A stretch of 16,981 bases of DNA from Bacillota bacterium (GCA_023435305.1 JAEYRV010000036.1:1-16981), one strand, 5' to 3'. Shown: positions 7,038 to 14,610, numbered from the stretch's first letter. Notes: generated by a model from the sequence alone, not told the origin. Numbers and translations: made by a program.

Positions 7038-8972
7038 ATGAAAAAAGCTCCAGGAAATGAACATATAAATGAAGAAAAACCAGCTCAATATATAACGGAC
7101 TTTGACCTTTATCTTTTTAACGAAGGCAGCCACCACAAGATCTATGAGAAGCTGGGCGCCCACCCCCATACTGTGAACGGCCGGAAAGGCATTCATTTTG
7201 CGGTCTGGGCCCCATCAGCAAAATCAGTCAGCCTGGTCTGCAACTATAACTATTGGGACGGCCGGAGCCACCCGATGCAGCCCATCGGCAGTACGGGAGT
7301 TTGGTCCGTATTTATCCCTGATATAACGACCGGTGAAATGTATAAATACGAGATCAGGACACAATCCGACGAAATTCTGCTAAAATCCGATCCGTATGCT
7401 TTTTTCAGTGAACTCCGTCCGGATACTGCATCTGTTGTATATGACCTGGATGGATACGAGTGGCATGATGGCGACTGGATCAGGTGCAGGGATTCAGAGA
7501 ACACCTTTGGTAAGCCTGTATCCATATATGAAGTCCATCTCGGCTCCTGGGCCAAGTCACATGACAACGGCTTCCTTTCCTACAGGGAACTTGCTGACAG
7601 GCTCGTATCCTATGCCACAGACATGGGTTACACACATATTGAATTATTGCCTGTCTCGGAACATCCCCTCGACGACTCATGGGGCTACCAGGTGACCGGC
7701 TACTACTCCGTCACAAGCCGTTTCGGACGTCCCGATGATTTCATGTATCTTGTGGATCAGTGCCACACACACGGAATAGGCGTAATAATGGACTGGGTGC
7801 CAGCTCATTTTCCCAAGGACGGGCACGGTCTGGCGAAATTTGACGGCACAGCGCTGTATGAGCACAGCGATCCGCGTCAGGGCGAGCATCCTGACTGGGG
7901 CACGCTGATATTCAACTATAACCGCCATGAAGTGAAAAACTTCCTCATTTCAAACGCTGTCTTCTGGTTCGAAAAATATCATATCGACGGTATGCGGGTA
8001 GATGCAGTCGCATCGATGCTCTATCTCGACTATGGAAAGAAAAAGGGCGAATGGATACCCAACGAATATGGCGGCAATCAAAACCTCGGAGCAGTGCAGT
8101 TTCTCAAGCAGCTGAATTCCACGGTATTCAACTATTTCCCGGGAATTATGATGATAGCTGAAGAATCGACCTCCTGGCCCATGATAACAAAGCCGCCATA
8201 CACCGGTGGTCTTGGTTTTTCTTATAAATGGAACATGGGCTGGATGAATGATTACCTCAGGTATGTCAGTATGGATCCCATATATAGAAAATATCATCAC
8301 AACCTCATCACATTTTCAATAATGTACGCCATGAGTGAAAACTTCATACTGGTGCTCTCCCATGATGAGATCGTCCATGGGAAACGGTCGATGATTGGAA
8401 AAATGCCCGGTGACTACTGGCAGAAATTCGCCGGTCTCAGGGTCACCTACGGATACATGTACGGGCATCCGGGCAAAAAGCTCATGTTCATGGGCAACGA
8501 ATTCGGCCAGTTCATCGAATGGAACTTCCGCCAGAGCCTCGACTGGCACCTCTTGGATTATGAATTGCACGGCAAGCTGAAAGATTATATAAGAGACCTG
8601 AATAAGCTGTACACGACACAAAAGGCTATGCATGAGGTGGACTTCAGTTATGACGGTTTTGAATGGCTCGACTGTAATGACAGCGATCATAGCATAATAT
8701 CCTTTTTGCGTAAGGGACGCAGCAATGATGACGTCCTTGTATTTGTGTGCAACTTCACACCTACAGTTTACAACAACTACAGGGTCGGTGTTCCCTATGA
8801 CACTCATTATGCAGAAATACTGAACAGTGATTCGGAGTTGTATGGCGGAAGTAATGTTGGAAATCTCGGAGGCGTACACTCTGAGGAAATAGAACATCAA
8901 CAAAGGCAATATTCGATCAGCATCAACGTACCGCCTCTTGCAATGGTAGTATTTAAGCCGGAAAACAAATAG
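7038..8972 (+). CDS. glgB: 1,4-alpha-glucan branching enzyme
   Basis: A 644-residue GH13 enzyme that forms alpha-1,6 branches in glycogen. It has an N-terminal CBM48 domain (about 30-140), an (alpha/beta)8 domain (about 150-530) and a C-terminal beta domain. Catalytic residues are present: nucleophile Asp322 in GMRVDAV, acid Glu375 in IAEES, and Asp443 in SHDEIVHGKRS; HIELLPVSEHP and DWVPAHFPKDGHGL are also typical. The length agrees with short GlgB forms lacking the extra N1 domain. GGGG (7027-7030) lies 7 bases before ATG 7038; ATG 7032 is too close, and the frame's first ATG (6957) is upstream of the predicted promoter. No other glycogen gene is adjacent, so it is a single-gene unit. It converges on the LytTR regulator, whose stop is 15 bases away. 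Confidence 0.97.
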   Translation: MKKAPGNEHINEEKPAQYITDFDLYLFNEGSHHKIYEKLGAHPHTVNGRKGIHFAVWAPSAKSVSLVCNYNYWDGRSHPMQPIGSTGVWSVFIPDITTGEMYKYEIRTQSDEILLKSDPYAFFSELRPDTASVVYDLDGYEWHDGDWIRCRDSENTFGKPVSIYEVHLGSWAKSHDNGFLSYRELADRLVSYATDMGYTHIELLPVSEHPLDDSWGYQVTGYYSVTSRFGRPDDFMYLVDQCHTHGIGVIMDWVPAHFPKDGHGLAKFDGTALYEHSDPRQGEHPDWGTLIFNYNRHEVKNFLISNAVFWFEKYHIDGMRVDAVASMLYLDYGKKKGEWIPNEYGGNQNLGAVQFLKQLNSTVFNYFPGIMMIAEESTSWPMITKPPYTGGLGFSYKWNMGWMNDYLRYVSMDPIYRKYHHNLITFSIMYAMSENFILVLSHDEIVHGKRSMIGKMPGDYWQKFAGLRVTYGYMYGHPGKKLMFMGNEFGQFIEWNFRQSLDWHLLDYELHGKLKDYIRDLNKLYTTQKAMHEVDFSYDGFEWLDCNDSDHSIISFLRKGRSNDDVLVFVCNFTPTVYNNYRVGVPYDTHYAEILNSDSELYGGSNVGNLGGVHSEEIEHQQRQYSISINVPPLAMVVFKPENK

Positions 8973-8974
8973 GG

Positions 8975-8993
8975 AATTAAATTCTCTTTAATT
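8975..8993. terminator. Weak AT-only inverted repeat between convergent genes
   Basis: AATTAAA and TTTAATT (7-bp arms, 5-base loop) bridge the stops of glgB and the LytTR regulator. All pairs are A-T, so it is a poor bidirectional terminator; no better one is visible here. Confidence 0.3.
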
Positions 8994-9728
8994 AAACAAC
9001 TTCTCAAGTTTTTCATAGCTCTCACGGGTCAGCAGGGCGTCCTTTTCGGTTCCCTTAAGCTTTATAATATAGGTCCAGCGCCCGTAAGGGTATATTTTGC
9101 TGATATAGTTGATATTGATGATATATGACTTATGACATCTGAAGAAGATACTTTCATCAAGCTTCTCTTCAAGTTCGCTCAAACCATCTGATGTGGTATA
9201 TCTGTCCTGAAGAGTGTATATGGCTGTAGTCCCGTCCTCCCGCTGAACCAGTATGATCTCATCCATATCTACGACGCTGATGCCTTCCTTGTTTTTGATC
9301 ATCAGCTTCTTTGGGGTATTGGCACCTTTGATCTGTTCTTTCTCATATAAATCCGGTTTTATATTTTCCGTACCCTTGATCCTGTCCAGTGTTTGTTCGA
9401 GCCTGTTTACTTTGAACGGCTTTATAAGGTAATCAAATGCATACACCTCGAAGGCCTCGGGCATATATTCCTGATGCGCAGTCGCAAACACTATTATAGT
9501 CTTCGGTTCAATGTCGGCTATCCTTTTTGCACATTCCACGCCCGTCATACCGGGCATCTCAACATCAAGAAAAACGACCTCGGGGCGCAAAGCTTCAAAA
9601 AGGCGGAGAGCGGCAGCGCCGTCCTCCGCCTCACCCAGGATCGTGAAATCGCCGGATTTTTCCATTGCCTTCCTTAAAACCAGCCGCATACCAATATCAT
9701 CATCTGCTATCATTACACGTTTCGACAA
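8988..9728 (-). CDS. LytTR-type response regulator
   Basis: A 246-residue two-component regulator. The receiver domain (about 3-115) has the acidic pocket DDD (9-11), phospho-acceptor Asp55 in VVFLDVEMPGMTG, Thr83 and Lys103 in YLIKPF. A LytTR DNA-binding domain fills 140-245 (FFRCHKSYIININYI, then RESYEKLEKL). It starts at TTG 9728, 3 bases after the preceding stop, with GGTGG upstream; no better start precedes the receiver. It is the last gene of the run kinase-nfeD-floA-disordered protein-regulator, so its partner is most likely the GHKL kinase at 12115-12972, although three genes lie between them. Targets are unknown. Confidence 0.92.
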   Translation of the reverse strand: MSKRVMIADDDIGMRLVLRKAMEKSGDFTILGEAEDGAAALRLFEALRPEVVFLDVEMPGMTGVECAKRIADIEPKTIIVFATAHQEYMPEAFEVYAFDYLIKPFKVNRLEQTLDRIKGTENIKPDLYEKEQIKGANTPKKLMIKNKEGISVVDMDEIILVQREDGTTAIYTLQDRYTTSDGLSELEEKLDESIFFRCHKSYIININYISKIYPYGRWTYIIKLKGTEKDALLTRESYEKLEKLFN

Positions 9729-9731
9729 ATA

Positions 9732-10256
9732 TCACCACCGGCCTCTTCTTAGACATTTGGGCCTGCCAAGGACCTCCGACATGACAAAGCCTCTCAGCAG
9801 GTTATCACCTGAAAAATCCAGTTTCAATCCGTCAGCCATTATTATGCCGGCTGTATTATTGACGCCCGCCTGAGCATTTACCTGGCCTTTGCTAACGGCC
9901 TTATTCGGATTCTTAGCAGACACCTTCATACTGCTGTCAGGCGTCGGGGTCTGACTTTTCACCGGCACGCCATTACCGGCGGCTTGAGCAGGTTTATTTG
10001 CATGTGCAGGAGCTGCCGGAGTCATGGTCGGGCGGGAAGCGCCTGCAGTAACCGCACCCGAAGGAGCCGGTACCCTGTAACCTCTGCTGCCGTCGCTGCG
10101 TTGACCCGATGCGGGCTGCGGCCTCTGTGGCACCCTTTGGACACCGCTCCTGTTTTCCTGCATCCTGATGCCGGGACGAACAATACCGGGATCCGGCGAA
10201 AGGCCGGACTTCATTTCCGGGCTTAACGAAAATGGATTGTTGATTGATTTTCCCAT
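9732..10256 (-). CDS. Disordered Pro/Ala-rich protein with ordered C-terminal tail, unknown
   Basis: A 174-residue protein that I do not recognise. Residues 1-135 are low-complexity (Pro, Ala, Gly, Ser, Gln, Asn, Arg), with no membrane segment or signal. Residues about 136-174 look folded or conserved: AGIIMADGLKLDFSGDN, then LLRGFVMSEVLGRPK, ending in a basic LRRGRW tail with the only Cys. AAAGGG lies 8 bases before ATG 10256, so it is a real gene. It sits 18 bases after floA and 3 bases before the LytTR regulator, clearly within one operon. A natural guess is an adaptor that links flotillin to another protein through its tail, but this rests only on position. Confidence 0.8.
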   Translation of the reverse strand: MGKSINNPFSLSPEMKSGLSPDPGIVRPGIRMQENRSGVQRVPQRPQPASGQRSDGSRGYRVPAPSGAVTAGASRPTMTPAAPAHANKPAQAAGNGVPVKSQTPTPDSSMKVSAKNPNKAVSKGQVNAQAGVNNTAGIIMADGLKLDFSGDNLLRGFVMSEVLGRPKCLRRGRW

Positions 10257-10274
10257 GACAATATCCCTTTCGTT

Positions 10275-11267
10275 CTATTTGTCGCCAATTTTCTCGTTTC
10301 CTTCAGTCTTATTGAGCTTGGAGATAGAATCCCTCATATGTGTATCCGAAACAACATTCTGCATGTTGTAGTAATCCATAACGCCCATATTCCCATTGTT
10401 GAGTGCGCTTGCCATGGCCTTTGGCACCTCGGCCTCGGCTTCCACGACCCTTGCCCTCATCTCCTGGACCAGCGCCTTCATTTCCTGTTCCTTTGCTACT
10501 GCCATAGCACGTCTTTCTTCAGCCTTTGCCTGTGCTATATTCTTGTCAGCCTCGGCCTGGAAGGTCTGGAGCTGAGCACCGATATTTCTGCCGACATCCA
10601 CGTCTGCGATATCGATTGAGAGTATCTCAAAGGCAGTACCTGCGTCGAGGCCCTTGTTCAATACCGTTTGCGAAATCAGATCAGGATTCTCGAGCACATC
10701 CTTGTGGGATGTAGAACTGCCAACTGTTGTTACTATACCTTCGCCTACCCTTGCTATGATGGTGGCCTCACCGGCACCGCCTATCAGTCTGTCGAGGTTT
10801 GTTCTGACCGTCACCCTGGCCTTGACAAGCAGCTCGATACCGTCTTTAGCAACAGCCGATATGTTCGGTGTTTCTATGACCTTGGGGTTTACACTCATTT
10901 TCACAGCTTCAAGTACATCTCTTCCTGCCAGATCTATTGCTGCCGCCCTGACGAACTGAAGATCCATATTTGCTCTGTATGCGGCAATAAGAGCATTGAC
11001 CACCTTGTCAACATTGCCTCCTGCCAGATAATGAGCTTCAAGCTGGTTTACATTGATATCAAGCCCAGCCTTGCGCGCCTTGATCAACGGCAGTATGATC
11101 TTGCTGGGGATGACTCTTCTGAGTCTCATTCCTACAAGAGTGAAAATGCCTACCTTCACACCTGCCGCAAATGCCGATATCCACAGGCCGACAGGGATAA
11201 AATTGAAAAACAATATGAGAAAAACTACTATAGCAAATACGATCCCCACTGGTATTAAAACTTCCAT
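10275..11267 (-). CDS. floA: Flotillin-like protein FloA
   Basis: A 330-residue protein of the FloA (YqfA, formerly UPF0365) family, nearly the usual length of 331. One N-terminal membrane segment (about 4-26) is followed by a second hydrophobic stretch (27-46), a PHB/SPFH domain (about 50-230: VIPSKIILPLIKARKAG, ARVTVRTNLDRLIGGAG, ARVGEGIVTTVGSS) and an Ala/Glu coiled coil (about 235-290: AQAKAEERRAMAVAKEQEM). FloA oligomerises in the membrane and organises functional microdomains. AAAGGAG lies 10 bases before ATG 11267. The gene follows nfeD, its usual partner, after a 154-base gap holding a hairpin. Confidence 0.97.
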   Translation of the reverse strand: MEVLIPVGIVFAIVVFLILFFNFIPVGLWISAFAAGVKVGIFTLVGMRLRRVIPSKIILPLIKARKAGLDINVNQLEAHYLAGGNVDKVVNALIAAYRANMDLQFVRAAAIDLAGRDVLEAVKMSVNPKVIETPNISAVAKDGIELLVKARVTVRTNLDRLIGGAGEATIIARVGEGIVTTVGSSTSHKDVLENPDLISQTVLNKGLDAGTAFEILSIDIADVDVGRNIGAQLQTFQAEADKNIAQAKAEERRAMAVAKEQEMKALVQEMRARVVEAEAEVPKAMASALNNGNMGVMDYYNMQNVVSDTHMRDSISKLNKTEGNEKIGDK

Positions 11268-11360
11268 ACAGATCCGACTCCTTTCAAATTATACTCAAAG
11301 AGATTTATATCGGACCTGCAAAACTGTATGACTGCTCTGCAGGTATTCGATACTGTTTTA

Positions 11361-11398
11361 CTTGCTGTTTTATAAGTATTCTGTGTTTAAACAGCAAG
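11361..11398 (-). other. Hairpin between nfeD and floA
   Basis: Perfect 10-bp inverted repeat (CTTGCTGTTT at 11361-11370, AAACAGCAAG at 11389-11398, 18-base loop), 24 bases after the nfeD stop. No T tract follows on either strand, so it looks like an RNA stability or processing element rather than a terminator. A second, smaller repeat (CCTGCA/TGCAGG) lies between it and floA. Confidence 0.45.
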
Positions 11399-11421
11399 AT
11401 ATGTCTACCCTTAATACGGTA

Positions 11422-11925
11422 TCAGGATGGTTTTTGTTTCACGACGATCCTGAGTCCTTCGATTTTATCTATGATCACGGCAGATCCCTTTTGTATGAAA
11501 TCTCCTTCGGAGACCACATCAAGCCTGACTCCATTGAAATCCGCCGTTCCGGATGGCCGCAGCACCGTAAGGGCAACACCCTCGCTCCCGACTAGATAGT
11601 TGAGATCGTCTACACCGGAAAACTTTACATCATCGTCAATAGAGTTGTTAAGAACCAGATGCTTTGAAAGACGGCCCTTTGATGCAGATTGAAGCACAAG
11701 TGTAAGAGCCGCTCCGAGTACCGCCAGAATGATCACGATCAATATCAGCGCCTGGAGCAAACTCTGAGCATAGAGCACAACACCCGCCACAAGCAGTATT
11801 ATGCCAATAATGCCCGGCGCTCCAAAGCCTGGATGGAGCATCTCTATTATTACAAATATAAGTCCGCCGATTATACATAGCAGCGGTATCCAATCGATAC
11901 CTGATAGTACTGAAACTATATCCAT
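11422..11925 (-). CDS. NfeD family membrane protein (short form)
   Basis: A 167-residue protein with three membrane segments (about 12-30, 36-54, 56-78) and a C-terminal OB-fold domain (about 108-166, LVGSEGVALTVLRPSGTADF ... GDFIQKGSAVIID). This is the short NfeD form without the N-terminal ClpP-like protease domain. NfeD proteins are encoded beside flotillin/stomatin genes and are thought to work with them in membrane organisation. ATG 11925 is chosen because GGGGAGGTG lies 5 bases upstream; ATG 11961 has no site. It is the first gene after its promoter, and floA follows. Confidence 0.92.
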   Translation of the reverse strand: MDIVSVLSGIDWIPLLCIIGGLIFVIIEMLHPGFGAPGIIGIILLVAGVVLYAQSLLQALILIVIILAVLGAALTLVLQSASKGRLSKHLVLNNSIDDDVKFSGVDDLNYLVGSEGVALTVLRPSGTADFNGVRLDVVSEGDFIQKGSAVIIDKIEGLRIVVKQKPS

Positions 11926-12012
11926 AAATACACCTCCCCGAAAATAAATGATTTTTATCATCTGTACTTATTGTATTACTGCTGCCCTCCTGAATAAATC
12001 CATGTTCTTCGA

Positions 12013-12041
12013 ATTATACATTTCAGTTATTGATTTGTCAT
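12013..12041 (-). promoter_or_regulatory. Promoter of nfeD-floA-downstream genes
   Basis: On the minus strand ATGACA (12041-12036) and TATAAT (12018-12013) are spaced by 17 bases. The leader would be about 80 bases. Its upstream edge overlaps the inverted repeat at 12039-12058. Confidence 0.6.
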
Positions 12042-12058
12042 AAAAGTTATCTTTTATG
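12039..12058. promoter_or_regulatory. Candidate operator at the nfeD promoter
   Basis: Perfect 8-bp inverted repeat CATAAAAG-TTAT-CTTTTATG abutting and overlapping the -35 of the nfeD promoter. Position and symmetry suit a repressor or activator site. No T tract follows, so it is not a convincing terminator for the kinase gene. Confidence 0.4.
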
Positions 12059-12114
12059 TATCATTTGGCAGATGAATCAGTTGTACAACAGAATCGGCAG
12101 CAGCTCATACAGGT

Positions 12115-12972
12115 CTATCTCGGAATGCTCCCTTCAAAAAATGTCCAGCCTTTCACCCATGATACACCAATGCTTCCGCCTGCATTCTCCAATGTCTCTC
12201 TGCAGATCGCAAGTCCCATTCCCTCACCTTTATCGCCCTTTGTTGTAAATCCCGGCTCAAATATCCTGCCGGCCAGCTTTTCAGGAATTGGCACACCACT
12301 GTTCATTATTCTAAAATAGTAATTTTTCAAATCCTCATAAAGCTCTATCCTTATCGATTTATCACCTTTGACCTCGAGAAGCGCATAAATCGCATTATCG
12401 ATCAGATTCCCAAGTACTCTGCAAAACTCCCAGGAAGGAATAACCAGATCCTTAAGCTGGGTCCTTACCTCGAGCTCCATATTTATGCCCTGCTTTTCAC
12501 ATGCCGTCAGCTTTGCCTGAAGCAGCGCATTTACAGCAGCAACGGAGGTTTTCATTATTTTGCTGACCTGCTGTATATCTCCATAAACCTTTTCTATGTA
12601 CTCGCCTGCCGGCTTGTATTCTTCCATTTCTATCAGTGAGTGGACTACCTGCAGATGATTCATGAAGTCATGTCGCTGACTGCGCAGTGTAAAATTCAGC
12701 TTTTCGAGCCTTGCCAGAGTATCCTGCAGCAGTCTGAACTCATGGCCTGTTCGTATGAAGCCCGCTCTGTTTCTGAAAGCAGTCGCGCTGTTTATGATCA
12801 CCGCCGCCGCGATAACGGCAAGAAGAACCACGATCCACGGATCGGACAGCAACTCCGTCCCCATGCCCATATCGATGATATACAGCAAAACAGCAGCTAT
12901 CAATGCGACCTGCACAAGGTTGATTATAATTATCAGTAATGCAGTCATACCGGGATCAAATCTTTTTTTCAC
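12115..12972 (-). CDS. GHKL sensor histidine kinase (Spo0B/LytS-like), minimal sensor
   Basis: A 285-residue kinase. Two membrane segments (about 10-33 and 45-66) are joined by only about 11 residues, so there is almost no outside sensor domain. The dimerisation/phosphoacceptor helix has SQRHDFMNHLQVVHSLI with His101, the Spo0B-like H-box. The ATPase domain (about 180-280) has the N box LGNLIDNAIYALLE, F box FEPGFTTK and G box GEGMGLAI. Start is GTG 12972 with GGAGGGG 8 bases upstream; the nearby ATG 12979 is out of frame and soon stops. It has its own promoter and is followed by nfeD after about 190 bases. Its likely partner is the LytTR regulator at 8988-9728. Confidence 0.92.
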   Translation of the reverse strand: MKKRFDPGMTALLIIIINLVQVALIAAVLLYIIDMGMGTELLSDPWIVVLLAVIAAAVIINSATAFRNRAGFIRTGHEFRLLQDTLARLEKLNFTLRSQRHDFMNHLQVVHSLIEMEEYKPAGEYIEKVYGDIQQVSKIMKTSVAAVNALLQAKLTACEKQGINMELEVRTQLKDLVIPSWEFCRVLGNLIDNAIYALLEVKGDKSIRIELYEDLKNYYFRIMNSGVPIPEKLAGRIFEPGFTTKGDKGEGMGLAICRETLENAGGSIGVSWVKGWTFFEGSIPR

Positions 12973-13004
12973 AGATCATGCCCCTCCCAGATAATTCAAT
13001 ATTA

Positions 13005-13033
13005 AGTATATCCTGTTTGGGCAATACATTCAA
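13005..13033 (-). promoter_or_regulatory. Promoter of the sensor kinase gene
   Basis: TTGAAT (13033-13028) and TATACT (13010-13005) on the minus strand, 17 bases apart. The start would fall about 26 bases before GTG 12972. It lies downstream of the tRNA terminator. Confidence 0.6.
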
Positions 13034-13073
13034 GGCAGAACACAAAGCTGTACAATAGTAAGATGCCGGTATG

Positions 13074-13111
13074 AAAAATCACCTGCCGATAAACAATTTA
13101 TCAACAGGTGA
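13074..13111 (-). terminator. Terminator of the tRNA operon
   Basis: Minus-strand stem TCACCTG...CAGGTGA, continued inside by TGATAAA/TTTATC, followed by TTTTT (13078-13074). It lies 10 bases after the 3' end of tRNA-Val. Confidence 0.88.
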
Positions 13112-13120
13112 CCCTTCGTT

Positions 13121-13196
13121 TGGTGGGCACTATAGGGCTCGAACCTATGACCCCCTGCTTGTAAGGCAGGTGCTCCCCCAGCTGAGCTAAGCGCCC
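13121..13196 (-). tRNA. tRNA-Val (anticodon TAC)
   Basis: A 76-base cloverleaf with encoded CCA. The acceptor is GGGCGCT/AGTGCCC (one G-T pair), the D arm has GCTCAGCTGGGGGAGC, the anticodon stem CTGCC/GGCAG carries loop CTTACAA with anticodon TAC, and the T arm has GGTTCGAGCC. It is the last gene of a three-tRNA minus-strand operon. Confidence 0.97.
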
Positions 13197-13210
13197 GATG
13201 AAGTTTTAAT

Positions 13211-13251
13211 GAAACAGGAGGCCGAAGAAGCATCTTGCGTCCTCCTGCTTC
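13211..13251 (-). other. Spacer hairpin between tRNA-Glu and tRNA-Val
   Basis: GAAGCAGGAGG and CCTCCTGTTTC pair on the minus strand (11 bp with one G-U) around a 19-base loop, filling most of the 57-base spacer. It probably guides precursor processing. Confidence 0.5.
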
Positions 13252-13253
13252 AG

Positions 13254-13329
13254 TGGTGACCCATAGGGGACTCGAACCCCTGTTACCGCCGTGAAAGGGC
13301 GGTGTCTTAGACCGCTTGACCAATGGGCC
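13254..13329 (-). tRNA. tRNA-Glu (anticodon TTC)
   Basis: A 76-base cloverleaf with encoded CCA. The acceptor is GGCCCAT/ATGGGTC, the D arm has GGTCAAGCGGTCTAAGACA, the anticodon stem CCGCC/GGCGG carries loop CTTTCAC with anticodon TTC, and the T arm has GGTTCGAGTCCCC. Middle gene of the tRNA operon. Confidence 0.97.
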
Positions 13330-13338
13330 GTAATAAAT

Positions 13339-13373
13339 TATGCATATGGTTATTTTAAATAATCATATGCATA
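13339..13373 (-). other. Spacer hairpin between tRNA-Met and tRNA-Glu
   Basis: TATGCATATG (13339-13348) and CATATGCATA (13364-13373) are perfect arms extended by five inner A-T pairs after one non-Watson-Crick position, giving a stem of about 16 pairs and a 3-base loop. The hairpin occupies most of the 50-base spacer. Confidence 0.5.
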
Positions 13374-13379
13374 TTTTTA

Positions 13380-13456
13380 TGGTAGCGGCGGTCGGAATTG
13401 AACCAACGACACTGCGGGTATGAACCGCATGCTCTAGCCATCTGAGCTACGCCGCC
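13380..13456 (-). tRNA. tRNA-Met (anticodon CAT, elongator type)
   Basis: A 77-base cloverleaf with encoded CCA. The acceptor GGCGGCG/CGCCGCT, anticodon loop TTCATAC with CAT, and T arm GGTTCAATTCC are visible. The acceptor begins with a full G-C pair, unlike bacterial initiator tRNA. Resemblance to clostridial elongator Met tRNAs favours that over the modified Ile-CAT type, but sequence alone does not settle it. Confidence 0.93.
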
Positions 13457-13503
13457 ATATTCTGCACGGGCGCAAAATAAGTATGCCCCGTATGCGCTTT
13501 ACT

Positions 13504-13533
13504 ATTGTAGCAGATGATGTAACATAAAGTCAA
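13504..13533 (-). promoter_or_regulatory. Promoter of the tRNA operon
   Basis: TTGACT (13533-13528) is followed after 18 bases by TACAAT (13509-13504) with an extended TGC just before it. About 40 bases separate the predicted start from tRNA-Met. It is divergent from the acidic-protein gene, whose own promoter I could not place with confidence in 13534-13650. Confidence 0.7.
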
Positions 13534-13665
13534 TAGAAAAGTTTATGGCATTAGTTACCATACTCACATCATTATTGTGCGGGCAGATTTATTAATGAAT
13601 GTATAAAATGGACACCATTACTCATAATATTTAACCGATGATTTATATGAAACCGGAGGTATCAT

Positions 13666-13872
13666 ATGACCGACAAACAGGAGATTCTGGATAAAATCAA
13701 CGAACTTGCCACAAACATGGACCTGAACCACTCACTAAGCAACACGAGCAGTATCGAGGAGTTTCTGGACAATGTGGAAAACCAGCAGTATGAGGAGTAT
13801 GACGAAATCGAAAGCCTCTACAATGAATTGATGGAGCTCTCCTACTATGATGATGACGAGGAGCTGTACTAG
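13666..13872 (+). CDS. Small acidic protein, unknown
   Basis: A 68-residue, strongly acidic protein (runs such as YEEYDEIESLYNELMEL and YYDDDEELY) with no Cys, signal or membrane segment, predicted helical. I do not recognise a family. GGAGG (13655-13659) sits 6 bases before ATG 13666, which makes it a genuine gene. Its TAG stop directly abuts the stop of the converging DUF4130 gene, with no base between. It could be an acidic partner or inhibitor of a nucleic-acid-binding protein, but this is only a guess from charge. Confidence 0.7.
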   Translation: MTDKQEILDKINELATNMDLNHSLSNTSSIEEFLDNVENQQYEEYDEIESLYNELMELSYYDDDEELY

Positions 13873-14610
13873 CTACCACTTTTCTGTGAGATGCTCCCAG
13901 TATCTGCGCGGCAGAAGCTGTCTTTGGAGCTTGGGATTTCTTCTGGAGGGTATCTCCAGCGTAGTAAAAAACCTTTTCCAAAGCTTTGAATACAGCTTCT
14001 CCTCATCTGTGACATCGGGCACGTCATCGGTTGAAAATTCCGAAACGATCCATTCTTTCAAATTGTAAAGCGCAGCTATTTCTCTTCTGACATCATGAAT
14101 GATCCATTTCTGATCGGAGAGCCTCTCTGCAAAGTGGGGCGCAAGCAGCTCCACAACGTTGTTGTCCGGGCTGATGGTGGAGTAATAGATGCCCTCCCCG
14201 ACCTGCCTGAACCGAACAAAGCCCAGCAGCCTGTGTACTTCGAATCCAAGCCTGCGGTTTATATCCATTACTCTAAACACCGTATCATTTGAAAGAAACA
14301 AGTCTACGCTGCTTCCCATTTTCCAGCCCAGCTTCAGATAACGGTAAATAAGCGTGCCTGCATCAGGCTCCTCGGAAAGGAAGGTATGATAAACATTTTT
14401 CAAAGCGTCCCCGGATATATTTTTCCATATGGACTTATAAACCCTGTCGGATTTAGCCGGGTCAGTCTGTATATACGAGTATGAGGCAAACAGATCCTGC
14501 TGCAAACCATCTTCCGACTGTATTGCATCAGGAGCCTCCTTTCGGTAGAAAGCCTCAAATACTGCCGTGAGTATACCTTCGAAACTGCCGTCATACACAT
14601 AGATCAGCAT
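13873..14610 (-). CDS. DUF4130 / TIGR03915 putative DNA metabolism protein
   Basis: A 245-residue protein of the family that accompanies the radical-SAM DNA-modification/repair protein, as here. Signatures are the N-terminal YVYDGSFEGILTAVFEAFY, the central VNRRLGFEVHRLLGFVRFRQ-type segment (here DINRRLGFEVHRLLGFVRF) and the C-terminal PRRYWEHLTEKW. DUF4130 resembles part of uracil-DNA glycosylase-associated proteins, hence the proposed repair role; the reaction is unknown. ATG 14610 has GGGTGA about 8 bases upstream. That ribosome binding site and start codon lie in the third of three 37-bp tandem repeats separating it from the radical-SAM gene. The stop abuts that of the acidic-protein gene, and no terminator is visible. 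Confidence 0.92.
   Translation of the reverse strand: MLIYVYDGSFEGILTAVFEAFYRKEAPDAIQSEDGLQQDLFASYSYIQTDPAKSDRVYKSIWKNISGDALKNVYHTFLSEEPDAGTLIYRYLKLGWKMGSSVDLFLSNDTVFRVMDINRRLGFEVHRLLGFVRFRQVGEGIYYSTISPDNNVVELLAPHFAERLSDQKWIIHDVRREIAALYNLKEWIVSEFSTDDVPDVTDEEKLYSKLWKRFFTTLEIPSRRNPKLQRQLLPRRYWEHLTEKW

Noticed and set aside
8316..8909. 197-codon minus-strand frame inside glgB
   Set aside because: Antisense to conserved catalytic parts of GlgB; no start signal and no domain.
13030..13323. 97-codon minus-strand frame through the tRNA genes
   Set aside because: It is a translation of tRNA-Glu, tRNA-Val and the terminator, not a protein gene.
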